The translations under genes were made by a program, and so were the position numbers. Shown here piece after piece: positions 54,374-62,974 of a DNA stretch of 64,000 bases (positions within the stretch are counted from its first letter, which is position 1; the number at the start of each line of letters is the position of its first letter). Below the pieces are notes generated by a model, which was not told the DNA's origin, made no database searches, and saw nothing but the letters and a program-made list of their open reading frames with translations. Source of the stretch: Rummeliibacillus sp963792445. Lineage in GTDB: Bacteria; Bacillota; Bacilli; Bacillales_A; Planococcaceae. The DNA lies in contig CAWBWO010000017.1 in the NCBI GenBank assembly GCA_963792445.1, forward strand, positions 310,001 through 374,000. The letters are read 5' to 3'.

Positions 54374-54592
54374 TTTTACTTTTTATCCCCATACATTCTA
54401 AAGCTTAAATATGCGGAAAATTTGTATTATACATATAGCAAAGAGATGCTTTTTCAAAACCTACTAAATCTTCCATGAAAATAAACTTAAAATTCAAAGT
54501 TTGCAAATTTTGTTTCTTCATTTTTGGCATTCGTTTATAATTATTAGAAAATAGAGAATTTTTTAATAATAATTATAGGGGGTTAAAAATTA

Positions 54593-55973
54593 TGATTATA
54601 GTTGAATCAGTCATTTCCGCATTAAAAGATATTTTAACTGACGAGCAAGTGTCTGTGAATGAGACAGTACGAGAATTGCATAGTAAAGATGAATCTTATC
54701 ATGAAAGTCGTTTACCTGATGTTGTCGTTTTCCCAACATCGCAAAACAAGTCAGTGACATATTAAAAGTGGCAAATGACTTTGAGATTGCGGTCATTCCT
54801 TTTGGACGTGGTTCAAGTTTAGAAGGACATGTAATCCCAGTTACGAATACGATCACCATCGACTTTTCATTAATGAATAAGATTCTCGAGGTTCGACCAG
54901 AAGATTTATTAGTTCGAGTGCAACCTGGTGTGACAAGAACGCAATTGAATAAGGAATTAAAAAAGTATGGATTATTCTTCTCTGTAGATCCAGGAGCAGA
55001 TGCATCTCTTGGAGGGATGGCTGCAACAAATGCAAGCGGTACAACTGCTGTACGTTATGGCGTGATGCGTGATCAAGTTCGTGATTTAGAAGTGGTACTT
55101 GCAGATGGTCGAATTATTCACACAGGAAATCTAGCAGCTAAATCATCCTCTGGTTATCATCTGAATGGGTTATTCGTTGGTTCTGAAGGGACTCTTGGTT
55201 GCTTTACTGAACTAACCTTACAAGTTTATGGTGTTCCAGAATTTGAATCAGCAGCACGTGCAGTCTTTCCATCAGTAAAAAATGCAGTGGATGCCGTAAC
55301 TTCTATACTTCAAGCTGGCATTCCCATTGCCCGAGTTGAACTTGTAGATGAGCAATCAATTGAACAAGTAAATCATTATAGCGAAACAAATTACCCTATT
55401 AAACCAACACTATTTTTAGAGTTTCATGGTAATGCTGCAGGTCTTGCTCAAGATGTAACATTTACAAAAGAAATTATGCATGATCATGGTTGTACGGAAA
55501 TAGAATTCGAAACCGATACTGCTGCACGCAATAAATTATGGGATGCTCGCCATAACCTTGCCTATGCTTATATCCATGCTTATAAAGGAAAAAAACTTAT
55601 GACCACAGATGTTTGCGTTTCTATAACAGATTTAGCAGATGCTATAAGTTTTGCTCGTGCTGAGTTAGAAAATATCGGCTTGCCTGGCGGAGTTGTTGGT
55701 CATGTAGGTGATGGGAATTTCCATGCACTTGTTATGATTGATATGAACAATAATGAAGAAATTGAAAAAGCAAAGCGTTTCAATGAATCATTAGTCCATT
55801 TCGCTCTAGAACACGGAGGTACTTGCACTGGTGAACACGGGGTGGGAATCGGCAAACGTAAGTATCAAGTAAAAGAACATGGAGAAGCATTAGAAGTAAT
55901 GAAAACGATTAAGCTTGCGCTAGATCCAAAGAATATCTTAAACCCTGGTAAGTTGATTGATACTCAAAAATAA
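54593..55973 (+). CDS. glcD: FAD-binding oxidase, glycolate/lactate oxidase GlcD type (frameshifted)
   Basis: About 460 residues when repaired. ATG at 54593 behind ATAGGGGG. FAD-binding PP-loop: VVVFPTSAKQVSDILKVAND then IPFGRGSSLEGHVIP, DPGADASLGGMAATNASGTTAVRYG, and C-terminal GHVGDGNFHALVMID and TGEHGVGIGKRKY with the catalytic His region. Oxidises a 2-hydroxy acid. The frame is lost near 54740 where one base is missing in CCAACATCGCAAAAC; the downstream frame alone would begin at about 54768. No glcE/glcF partners nearby. Confidence 0.88.
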
Positions 55974-56199
55974 TACAAAATATTTTTTCATCTCTAGTAG
56001 TGGTTCTTAAAAATCCATGGTTGGTGACTTAAATTGTTACCGGCGTGGATTTAATTTATTTTGCCGTGGATTAACGGTCGAATCTCGTGATATAGCTTCT
56101 CTACTGATAACTTGAGCCGCCGCGTGGAATATTTATTCGCAGTAATACTTAATGAATTTTGTTTTAATTGTTAGTTGCTGCAAATCTATCTCCAATTAA
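55974..56199. other. Spacer without gene
   Basis: About 225 bases between glcD and the livF terminator. No frame with a ribosome site and no strong structure. Confidence 0.4.
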
Positions 56200-56234
56200 A
56201 AACACACGGCTTTAAGTGTCTATGCCGTGTGTTT
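56200..56234 (-). terminator. Terminator of liv operon
   Basis: AAACACACGGC / GCCGTGTGTTT stem, followed by TTTAATTGG on the minus strand. Confidence 0.8.
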
Positions 56235-56246
56235 GTTCTAATTAAT

Positions 56247-56999
56247 CTATTTAGAAGGAGTTTTCTCTTTTTCTTCAGCATCGCCTGTAGATTTTCTACC
56301 TAAGTATGCTTCTACAACACGTGGATCTTCTAGCAAATCAGAAGCTTTTCCTTCTATTATAATCTTACCTGTTTCCATTACATAACCGTAATCTGCAATT
56401 TTCAATGCTTGCTTCGCATTTTGTTCTACTAGAAGTACGGTTGTTCCTTCGTCTTTAATTTCTTTAATAATTTTAAAGATGTCCGCAACAATTAATGGGG
56501 CAAGACCCATTGAAGGTTCATCTAGTAATAATAATTTTGGTTTTGATAATAGAGCGCGGGCGATGGCAAGCATTTGTTGTTGACCACCTGACATGGTACC
56601 AGCAAATTGTGTTTTACGTTCACGTAAAATAGGGAAACGTTCCATAACCGCTTCAATCTCTTTATCGACATTTTTGTCTTTTCGATGGTATGCACCCATA
56701 TCTAGATTTTCCATTACTGTCATACTAGATAGAATAGCGCGGCCTTCAGGAACCAGTGCAATCCCTTTACGCAAAAGTTGATCGGGTCTCAATCCAGTTA
56801 CATCTTCCCCTAAAAATTCAACAGAGCCCTTTTTAGGTTTTAGTAATCCAACGATTGTCTTCATTGTTGTAGATTTTCCTGCTCCGTTTGCTCCTAGAAG
56901 TGTAACAATTTTACCTTCTTCAACGACTAAACTAATTCCCTTTAAAGCTTGAATTTGTCCATAAAATGTTTCAACGTTTGATATTTTAAGCAATGTCAT
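56247..56999 (-). CDS. livF: Branched-chain amino acid ABC transporter ATPase LivF
   Basis: 250 residues from ATG 56999 behind GAGGAGGAAG; longer frame to 57017 is inside livG. Walker A TLLGANGAGKSTTMKTIVGL, signature TMSGGQQQMLAIARALLSKPKL, Walker B LLLDEPSMGLAPLIV. Pairs with LivG on the LivHM membrane pore. Overlaps the livG stop. Confidence 0.94.
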   Translation of the reverse strand: MTLLKISNVETFYGQIQALKGISLVVEEGKIVTLLGANGAGKSTTMKTIVGLLKPKKGSVEFLGEDVTGLRPDQLLRKGIALVPEGRAILSSMTVMENLDMGAYHRKDKNVDKEIEAVMERFPILRERKTQFAGTMSGGQQQMLAIARALLSKPKLLLLDEPSMGLAPLIVADIFKIIKEIKDEGTTVLLVEQNAKQALKIADYGYVMETGKIIIEGKASDLLEDPRVVEAYLGRKSTGDAEEKEKTPSK

Positions 57000-57759
57000 C
57001 TTCCTCCTCTTTACCAAGGTAGGCTTCGATCACAGCTTCATTGTTTTGAATTTCTTCAGGCGTACCTTCTGCTAACTTTTTACCAAAATTCAGTACTGTA
57101 ATACGGTCACACAATTTCATAATAAGAGGCATATCGTGCTCGATGATTAAAACAGTGATCCCATGTGATTGAATTTTCTTAATCAAATCAAATAGGCTAT
57201 CTGTTTCTTTTTCATTCATCCCTGCAGCGGGTTCATCTAATAATAACAATCGAGGGTTACTAGCTAAAGCGCGGGCAATTTCTAAACGTCTTTGTTGTCC
57301 GTATGCTAAGTTTTCTGAAAGTACATCTTTAAATTCTAACAATCCTACTAATTCTAATAACTCTTCAGCCTTTTTCTTTAAATCTTGCTCTTCTTTTCGT
57401 TGTGACTTTGTTCGAAATACTCCTTTAAAAACGCCAGAATGAGTTTGAGAATGTCCACCTACCATAACATTTTCCAATGCGGACATTTGTGAGAATAAGC
57501 GGATATTTTGATACGTACGACAAATACCTTTTTCTGTAATTTTATGAGGTTTTATTCCTGTAATATCGTCTCCGTTAAAATTAATTTCTCCAGATGAAGG
57601 GGAAAAAATATTGGTAATTAAATTGAACATAGTTGTTTTACCTGCTCCATTCGGTCCAATTAAACCATAAATTTCTCCTTCATTTATAGAAAAAGTAACA
57701 TCAGTTAAAGCGGAGATCCCGCCAAAGTTTTTAGAGATATGATTAATCTTAAGAACCAT
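56986..57759 (-). CDS. livG: Branched-chain amino acid ABC transporter ATPase LivG
   Basis: 257 residues. Walker A GLIGPNGAGKTTMFNLITN, QNIRLFSQMSALENVMVG, signature LAYGQQRRLEIARALASNPRL (the LivG variant of LSGGQ), Walker B LLLDEPAAGMNEKE. Starts 11 bases inside livM. Confidence 0.95.
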   Translation of the reverse strand: MVLKINHISKNFGGISALTDVTFSINEGEIYGLIGPNGAGKTTMFNLITNIFSPSSGEINFNGDDITGIKPHKITEKGICRTYQNIRLFSQMSALENVMVGGHSQTHSGVFKGVFRTKSQRKEEQDLKKKAEELLELVGLLEFKDVLSENLAYGQQRRLEIARALASNPRLLLLDEPAAGMNEKETDSLFDLIKKIQSHGITVLIIEHDMPLIMKLCDRITVLNFGKKLAEGTPEEIQNNEAVIEAYLGKEEEDDIA

Positions 57760-58711
57760 GTACGTCTCCCCCTTTTGTACGTTTTAACTTTTTAAACCAC
57801 TTCAATACATTTAAATCTACAATTCCTTGAGGGCGTACAGCCATCAAAATAACAAGAAGTAGTCCATAAATGATATAACGATATTCACTAATGAATCGTA
57901 ATACTTCAGGCATAAGTGTTAAGAATGTTGCACCAAACACTGATCCTGCAATCACTTCACTTCCACCAAAAACAGTGAAAATAAGAATTTCTACTGCACG
58001 ATGATAAGCAAAATCTGATGGAGAAATGTAGCCCATTACGTGAGCAAATAAAGCACCTGCAAAGCCTGCAAAAACTGCACCTTGAGCAAATGATAATACT
58101 TTATAATACGTAATATTAATCCCCATAGATTCGGCTGCTTTTTCATCTAATTGAATCGCAGAAAAGGCTCTACCTACACGAGATTTTTTTTGACGATAGA
58201 TAAACCAAATGATTAAAACAGTTAATACTAACAAGATTAAAAATACTATTAAACTTGCAAACTGGTTATTTTGTAAACCTAGAACTGTAGGATTAAATCC
58301 TGTATCTCTAGCAAAATACAAAATATTTCTTCCGATTTGAGGGATATTGGAAATACCAACTGCCCCATTTGTTAAGGATTCCCAGTTAACAAAAATAACA
58401 CGAATTACTTCACCTAAACCAAGTGTAGCAATCGCTAAATATACACCTGATAATCGAAGTGCTGGTAATCCAATTAAAATCCCAAGAATACCGGCAACAA
58501 CTGCCCCAGCTAAAACACCTACTATAATTGGTGCATTAAAATGAATGGTCACTAATGCTGATGTATATGCACCGATTCCCATAAATCCAGCACTACCTAA
58601 TGATAATTGTCCAGAAGATAAAGTGACATACACACTAACTGCTAAAATAATATTAATTAGAACAAACGACGCTATTTGTAATTGATATGGATTTAAAAGT
58701 TCCCCTAACAT
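57749..58711 (-). CDS. livM: Branched-chain amino acid ABC permease LivM
   Basis: 320 residues, eight to nine membrane segments. ATG 58711 follows the livH stop by four bases with GGAAGG upstream. Family stretches: LSSGQLSLGSAGFMGIGAYTSALVT, LALRLSGVYLAIATLGLGEVI (AI...LG.GE), and FAHVMGYISPSDFAYHRAVEILIFTVFGG. Confidence 0.94.
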   Translation of the reverse strand: MLGELLNPYQLQIASFVLINIILAVSVYVTLSSGQLSLGSAGFMGIGAYTSALVTIHFNAPIIVGVLAGAVVAGILGILIGLPALRLSGVYLAIATLGLGEVIRVIFVNWESLTNGAVGISNIPQIGRNILYFARDTGFNPTVLGLQNNQFASLIVFLILLVLTVLIIWFIYRQKKSRVGRAFSAIQLDEKAAESMGINITYYKVLSFAQGAVFAGFAGALFAHVMGYISPSDFAYHRAVEILIFTVFGGSEVIAGSVFGATFLTLMPEVLRFISEYRYIIYGLLLVILMAVRPQGIVDLNVLKWFKKLKRTKGGDVHGS

Positions 58712-58715
58712 ATGA

Positions 58716-59600
58716 TTACCTTCCTTCCAATGATGACTTCGAACCAAATAGACCTTGTGGTTTTAATAGAAGAATGACGATAATCATAATAAAGGCTATT
58801 GCGTCTCGATAACCAGAATCTCCATACGCTACAAGGACGGTCTCAGACAATCCAAGGATTAATCCACCAGCCATGGCACCTTTTACATTACCCATACCAC
58901 CTAAAATAATGATTGCTAATCCTTTAAGACCAATTGCTAAACCCATTTGTGGGTTAACAGAGTTAAATGCCATACCAACTAAAATACCTGCGATGCCTCC
59001 CATTGCAGATGCAATAATAACAGTCATCGTAATTGTACGTTTTGTATTGACACCTAAAATACTTGCTGTTTCTAAGTTTTCAGCTGTAGCACGTAAAGCT
59101 TTTCCGGCTTTTGTTTTTGAAAGCCAATATGAAAGTGCCATCATTAAGATCACTGAAATCACAAAAATCACTATTTGTACAATATAAATTGTAATTGAAC
59201 CAACTTCTATTTTAAGTTCTGAAAAAGAAGTCTTGAATGGTTGGTTACCAGCCCCAAATAAATGATGTGACATATTTTCTAAAAATATCGAAACACCAAT
59301 CGTACTAATTAATGGGGCTAAATGTGAAACACCTTTTTTCCCACGAAGAGGGCGTAATGTAAGTCTTTCTAATAAATAACCCAAAATACCAGTAACGATT
59401 ATAGATGCTATGAATCCTAGCCATAGTGGCCAACCTAATACTCCTGTTGTCATGACCCCTACATAAGCACCTACCATAAAAATTTCACCGTGTGCCATAT
59501 TGATAATACCCAATACACCAAATACAAGGGTAAAACCAAGCGCTACAATTGCATAAATACTTCCTAATGTTATTCCATTAACTAATTGCTCTAGTAGCAT
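58716..59600 (-). CDS. livH: Branched-chain amino acid ABC permease LivH
   Basis: 294 residues, about eight membrane segments. ATG 59600 (LLEQLVNG). QLVNGITLGSIYAIVALGFTLVFGVLGIINMAHGEIFMVGAY is the LivH hallmark; the ATPase contact loop is RATAENLETASILGVNTKRT. Upstream is a 160-base gap with a long hairpin after livK. Confidence 0.94.
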   Translation of the reverse strand: MLLEQLVNGITLGSIYAIVALGFTLVFGVLGIINMAHGEIFMVGAYVGVMTTGVLGWPLWLGFIASIIVTGILGYLLERLTLRPLRGKKGVSHLAPLISTIGVSIFLENMSHHLFGAGNQPFKTSFSELKIEVGSITIYIVQIVIFVISVILMMALSYWLSKTKAGKALRATAENLETASILGVNTKRTITMTVIIASAMGGIAGILVGMAFNSVNPQMGLAIGLKGLAIIILGGMGNVKGAMAGGLILGLSETVLVAYGDSGYRDAIAFIMIIVILLLKPQGLFGSKSSLEGR

Positions 59601-59702
59601 GATCAATCATTCCCTAACGTTTAATTTATTTGTCCTTTCGAATGATCTGTAAAAAACAACCTAAATTGTCTCTAATCCTTTTACTTTTCATTTCATATGA
59701 CT

Positions 59703-59735
59703 CCAAGCTTTAACTATTTTCTAGTTAAAGCTTGG
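59703..59735. promoter_or_regulatory. Long perfect hairpin between livK and livH
   Basis: CCAAGCTTTAACTA / TAGTTAAAGCTTGG, a 14-bp perfect stem with a five-base loop. No T-run follows on the minus strand, so it is more likely an mRNA-stabilising or partial-terminator element. Confidence 0.6.
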
Positions 59736-59760
59736 GTTGTAAAACGTTTTAATTTTCCGA

Positions 59761-60915
59761 CTATTTAAATTCAGCAAATTTTCCGTCTTTTATTTCTACA
59801 ACTTTAGGTTCCATTACTACGTCCCCATCTTTATCGAATGAGAATTTACCAAGGATACCTTCAAAATCTTTTGTTTCTGCTAAAGCTTTATGGAATTTTT
59901 CACGATCTGCTTCTCCAGCACGTTTTAAAGCATCGGCGTAAATATACATTGCATCATAAGCTTGAGCAGCGAATTGGTCTGGTAATTTACCATATGCATC
60001 TTTGTATTTCTTATTAAAATCAACCACTTTTTGATCTGTTGATTCGCCAAACCATGGAGTAGCAACGACTAAACCATTCGCAGCATCTCCTGCAATTTTA
60101 ATAACTTCTGGGGAGTTGAATCCATTACCACCAACAAACGGTACATTTAGTCCCATTTTGCGAGCTTGGTCCATAATTACTGCGCCTTCGTTATATAAAG
60201 CTGAAGCTAAGATAAAATCAGGTTTTAAATTTTTAATTTTTGTTAATTGTGCGTTGTAGTCACTTTGACCTTTTTGGAATGTTTCGATTGTTACAATGTC
60301 AAGTCCCATTTTTTCTGCTTCTTTTTTCATTGTATCGAAGCCTGATTTTGTGAAAACATCGTCATTACCGTAAATAATTGCTACTTTTTTCGCTTTTGTT
60401 TTAGCTACTACTTTTTCCATTGCTGCTGGAATTGCTAAAGCTTCTGGAAGAGAGTTTCTAAATACATAATCTCCAATTTGTGGAATACCTTCAGCAGTTG
60501 TTGAAGTTCCCATAATTGAGATCCCATTTAAGTCTGCTTCTGGAGCAACTACTTTAAATTCAGTACTTAAAGTTGGTCCTAAAATTGCAACGATATCGTT
60601 ATCACTCATTAACTTTTGTCCAGCAGACAAAGCTTGTTCTTGTTTACCTGCAGAGTCTTCCGTTACAAGCTCGATATTCACATCGCCTTTTGCGTTAATT
60701 TCTTTTTGAGCTAGTTTAAAACCATTTGTAATGGCTTCACCATATGCAGCTCCAGCCCCAGTTAAGTAAGAAATTACGCCAAATTTCGCATTGATTTTAC
60801 CATTCGACTTTTCTCCACTTGATGAATTACTACCAGAACTTGTACCACATCCTGCTAGAACAATTAACATCAACGCAGATACAAATACTAGTAATCTTCT
60901 TGTCATCTTATTCAT
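59761..60915 (-). CDS. livK: Branched-chain amino acid ABC substrate-binding lipoprotein LivK
   Basis: 384 residues. Lipoprotein signal LLVFVSALMLIVLAGC, serine-rich linker, then periplasmic-binding-protein type I domain: KFGVISYLTGAGAAYGEAITNGFKLAQKEINAKG, VAILGPTLSTEFKVVAPEA, FAAQAYDAMYIYADALKRAG. ATG behind AGGAGGACACAT. First gene of livKHMGF. Confidence 0.94.
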   Translation of the reverse strand: MNKMTRRLLVFVSALMLIVLAGCGTSSGSNSSSGEKSNGKINAKFGVISYLTGAGAAYGEAITNGFKLAQKEINAKGDVNIELVTEDSAGKQEQALSAGQKLMSDNDIVAILGPTLSTEFKVVAPEADLNGISIMGTSTTAEGIPQIGDYVFRNSLPEALAIPAAMEKVVAKTKAKKVAIIYGNDDVFTKSGFDTMKKEAEKMGLDIVTIETFQKGQSDYNAQLTKIKNLKPDFILASALYNEGAVIMDQARKMGLNVPFVGGNGFNSPEVIKIAGDAANGLVVATPWFGESTDQKVVDFNKKYKDAYGKLPDQFAAQAYDAMYIYADALKRAGEADREKFHKALAETKDFEGILGKFSFDKDGDVVMEPKVVEIKDGKFAEFK

Positions 60916-61006
60916 ATGTGTCCTCCTGTTGGTTAGGTTTTTGTAAATACTATTCTATTAAATTACATTTACGCGAATATGTAAATAGAAAAATCGTAAT
61001 TATTAA

Positions 61007-61021
61007 TATTTTCTGATTCTT
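61007..61021. promoter_or_regulatory. Possible CodY box upstream of livK
   Basis: TATTTTCTGATTCTT agrees with the CodY consensus AATTTTCWGAAAATT at 11 of 15 positions, 92 bases before the livK start. Confidence 0.3.
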
Positions 61022-61113
61022 TTTTATTCATCAAATATCGACATAATTATGCTTAAATCAACAAAATCAGTCTATTTAGACGAAATATTCTAAAAAATGA
61101 TAACATAAAAAAA

Positions 61114-61143
61114 CCGCAGCACTTTTAAGTTTTCGTGCTGCGG
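61114..61143 (-). terminator. Terminator of argF
   Basis: CCGCAGCAC / GTGCTGCGG stem, then a T-run on the minus strand, 12 bases after the argF stop. Confidence 0.9.
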
Positions 61144-61153
61144 CTTCTTTTCT

Positions 61154-62122
61154 TTATTCCCCTAATATGGAAGCTAATACAGCTTTTTGTGCATGAAGGC
61201 GATTTTCCGCTTGTTCGAAAATAAAGGAATTTGGTCCATCAATTACAGATGAAGCCACTTCTTCTTCGCGATGAGCTGGTAAGCAGTGTAGGAACATATA
61301 ATCTGATTTTGCATTTGCGACAAGCGCATCGTTAATTTGATAATCTTTGAAATCTTCTAGACGTTTTGCAGCTTCTTCTTCTTGACCCATTGAAGTCCAT
61401 ACATCTGTGTAAACCACATCTGCATTTGTTGTAGCTTCTATAGGATCGTAAGTATGAGCAACTGTGCTACCGTTTTTCAATGCAATCTCTGCTGCTATTT
61501 TCATTACATCTTCACTAGGTTCATAGTTTTTAGGAGTTGCAACAACAACGTCAATACCAACATGAGCACATGCCACTACTAATGAATGAGCAACGTTATT
61601 GCCATCACCGATATAGGCAAGTTTTAATCCTTTTAGTTCGCCTTTTTCTTCTGCGATTGTTTCTAAATCAGCTAATGCTTGGCATGGGTGTGCAATATCT
61701 GTTAAACCGTTGATTACTGGAATAGATGCATGTTCAGCAAGTTCTTTTACCATTTCATGTGAGTTTGCACGAATCATAATTCCATCTAGGTAACCTGACA
61801 ATACATGACCTGTATCATGAATAGACTCTCCACGACCAATTTGCAAATCGCGTGCATTCATGTACATTCCTTTTCCACCTAGTTGATTCATCCCAACTTC
61901 AAATGAAATACGTGTACGAGTTGAATGTTTTTCAAAAATCATCCCTAATGTTTTACCTTCTAGTAACGGAGGGCAACTACCTTCTTTTGTAATTACTTTT
62001 AATTTCATAGCTAGATCAATTAATCCTTGTACTTCCTCACTTGTGTAATCAGCAAGTGCAAGTAAATCTTTATCTTTTAAAGTCGTAACCAATTTAAGTT
62101 GAACAAGTTCTAATAATTTCAT
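61154..62122 (-). CDS. argF: Ornithine carbamoyltransferase
   Basis: 322 residues. Converts ornithine and carbamoyl phosphate to citrulline. STRTR (67-71, carbamoyl-phosphate loop), GYLDGIMIRANSH, HPCQALADLETI, the ornithine loop VYTDVWTSMGQEEE, and HCLPAHR with the catalytic Cys. Monocistronic here, without other arg genes. A catabolic (arcB) paralog is possible but no arcA/arcC is near. Confidence 0.94.
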   Translation of the reverse strand: MKLLELVQLKLVTTLKDKDLLALADYTSEEVQGLIDLAMKLKVITKEGSCPPLLEGKTLGMIFEKHSTRTRISFEVGMNQLGGKGMYMNARDLQIGRGESIHDTGHVLSGYLDGIMIRANSHEMVKELAEHASIPVINGLTDIAHPCQALADLETIAEEKGELKGLKLAYIGDGNNVAHSLVVACAHVGIDVVVATPKNYEPSEDVMKIAAEIALKNGSTVAHTYDPIEATTNADVVYTDVWTSMGQEEEAAKRLEDFKDYQINDALVANAKSDYMFLHCLPAHREEEVASSVIDGPNSFIFEQAENRLHAQKAVLASILGE

Positions 62123-62158
62123 CCGAATCGCTCCTTACATATTGTTGTGATAATTAAC

Positions 62159-62187
62159 ATTATACATATGTATAATTATTAAATCAA
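62159..62187 (-). promoter_or_regulatory. argF promoter overlapping a palindromic operator
   Basis: TTGATT (62182-62187), 17-base spacer, TATAAT (62159-62164). The perfect 18-bp palindrome ATTATACATATGTATAAT (62159-62176) covers -10 and spacer and may bind ArgR. Confidence 0.6.
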
Positions 62188-62216
62188 ATGTATTTTTATG
62201 TTTTTTTAAAAATTTA

Positions 62217-62260
62217 AAATCCTTTTACAAAATGCGATGAATCAAATTGTAAAAGGATTT
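62217..62260 (-). terminator. Terminator of the ABC exporter operon
   Basis: AAATCCTTTTACAA / TTGTAAAAGGATTT stem; TTTTAAATTTTT follows on the minus strand. Confidence 0.7.
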
Positions 62261-62299
62261 TTTATTTATTCAGTTTATCCAATTAAATAGAAACTATTT

Positions 62300-62974
62300 C
62301 TATATTAAAGTTAATATTCCATCTTCCATTTTATATACTTTATCGCAGTATTTCAGCATACGTTCATCGTGAGTTACCATAATAGCCGCTTTGTTACGTT
62401 TTTTTACTTCAAGAGCGATTAATTGTACCACCTCATGAGCACGTTTAGAATCTAAACTTGCTGTCGGTTCATCTGCTAGAATAATATTGGAATCATTCAT
62501 AAAAGAACGGGCAATTGCTACTCGTTGACGTTCTCCTCCTGAAAGTTCATTTGGATATTTATTAAGTTTGTCACCTAATCCAAGTTCAGTAAGTAATTTT
62601 TTTGCCTTTTCTACATCTGCTTTAGATGATTTACCAGCCATTCTTTTTACTAACACTAATTGATCAATAACCTTTAAATATGGAATAAGATTTGATGTTT
62701 GCAATATAAAACCTATTTCATTTAAGCGCAATTTGGATAATTCTTTAGAGGATAAGTTTGTAATCTCTTGATCATTCATTAAGATTGAACCCGAAGTGGG
62801 TTTTAATAATGCGCCAGCAATTGATAAAAGTGTACTTTTCCCGGATCCTGAAGGCCCAACGATTGCAACAAATTCCCCTGTTTTGACTTCCATAGAAACA
62901 TTATTTAATGCTATTACTGTGGAGTCCCCTTCGTCATATGTTTTTGTAACATTCTTAATTTGTAATCCATTCAT
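62300..62974 (-). CDS. ABC transporter ATP-binding protein (LolD/MacB/HrtA type)
   Basis: 224 residues. Walker A AIVGPSGSGKSTLLSIAGAL (about 38-48), Q-loop FILQTSNLIPYL, signature LSGGERQRVAIARSFMNDSNI, Walker B IILADEPTASLDSKRAHEVV, H-loop MVTHDERML. The type is used with FtsX-fold permeases for lipids, haem or peptides. ATG immediately after the permease stop, so co-translated. Substrate unknown. Confidence 0.9.
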   Translation of the reverse strand: MNGLQIKNVTKTYDEGDSTVIALNNVSMEVKTGEFVAIVGPSGSGKSTLLSIAGALLKPTSGSILMNDQEITNLSSKELSKLRLNEIGFILQTSNLIPYLKVIDQLVLVKRMAGKSSKADVEKAKKLLTELGLGDKLNKYPNELSGGERQRVAIARSFMNDSNIILADEPTASLDSKRAHEVVQLIALEVKKRNKAAIMVTHDERMLKYCDKVYKMEDGILTLI

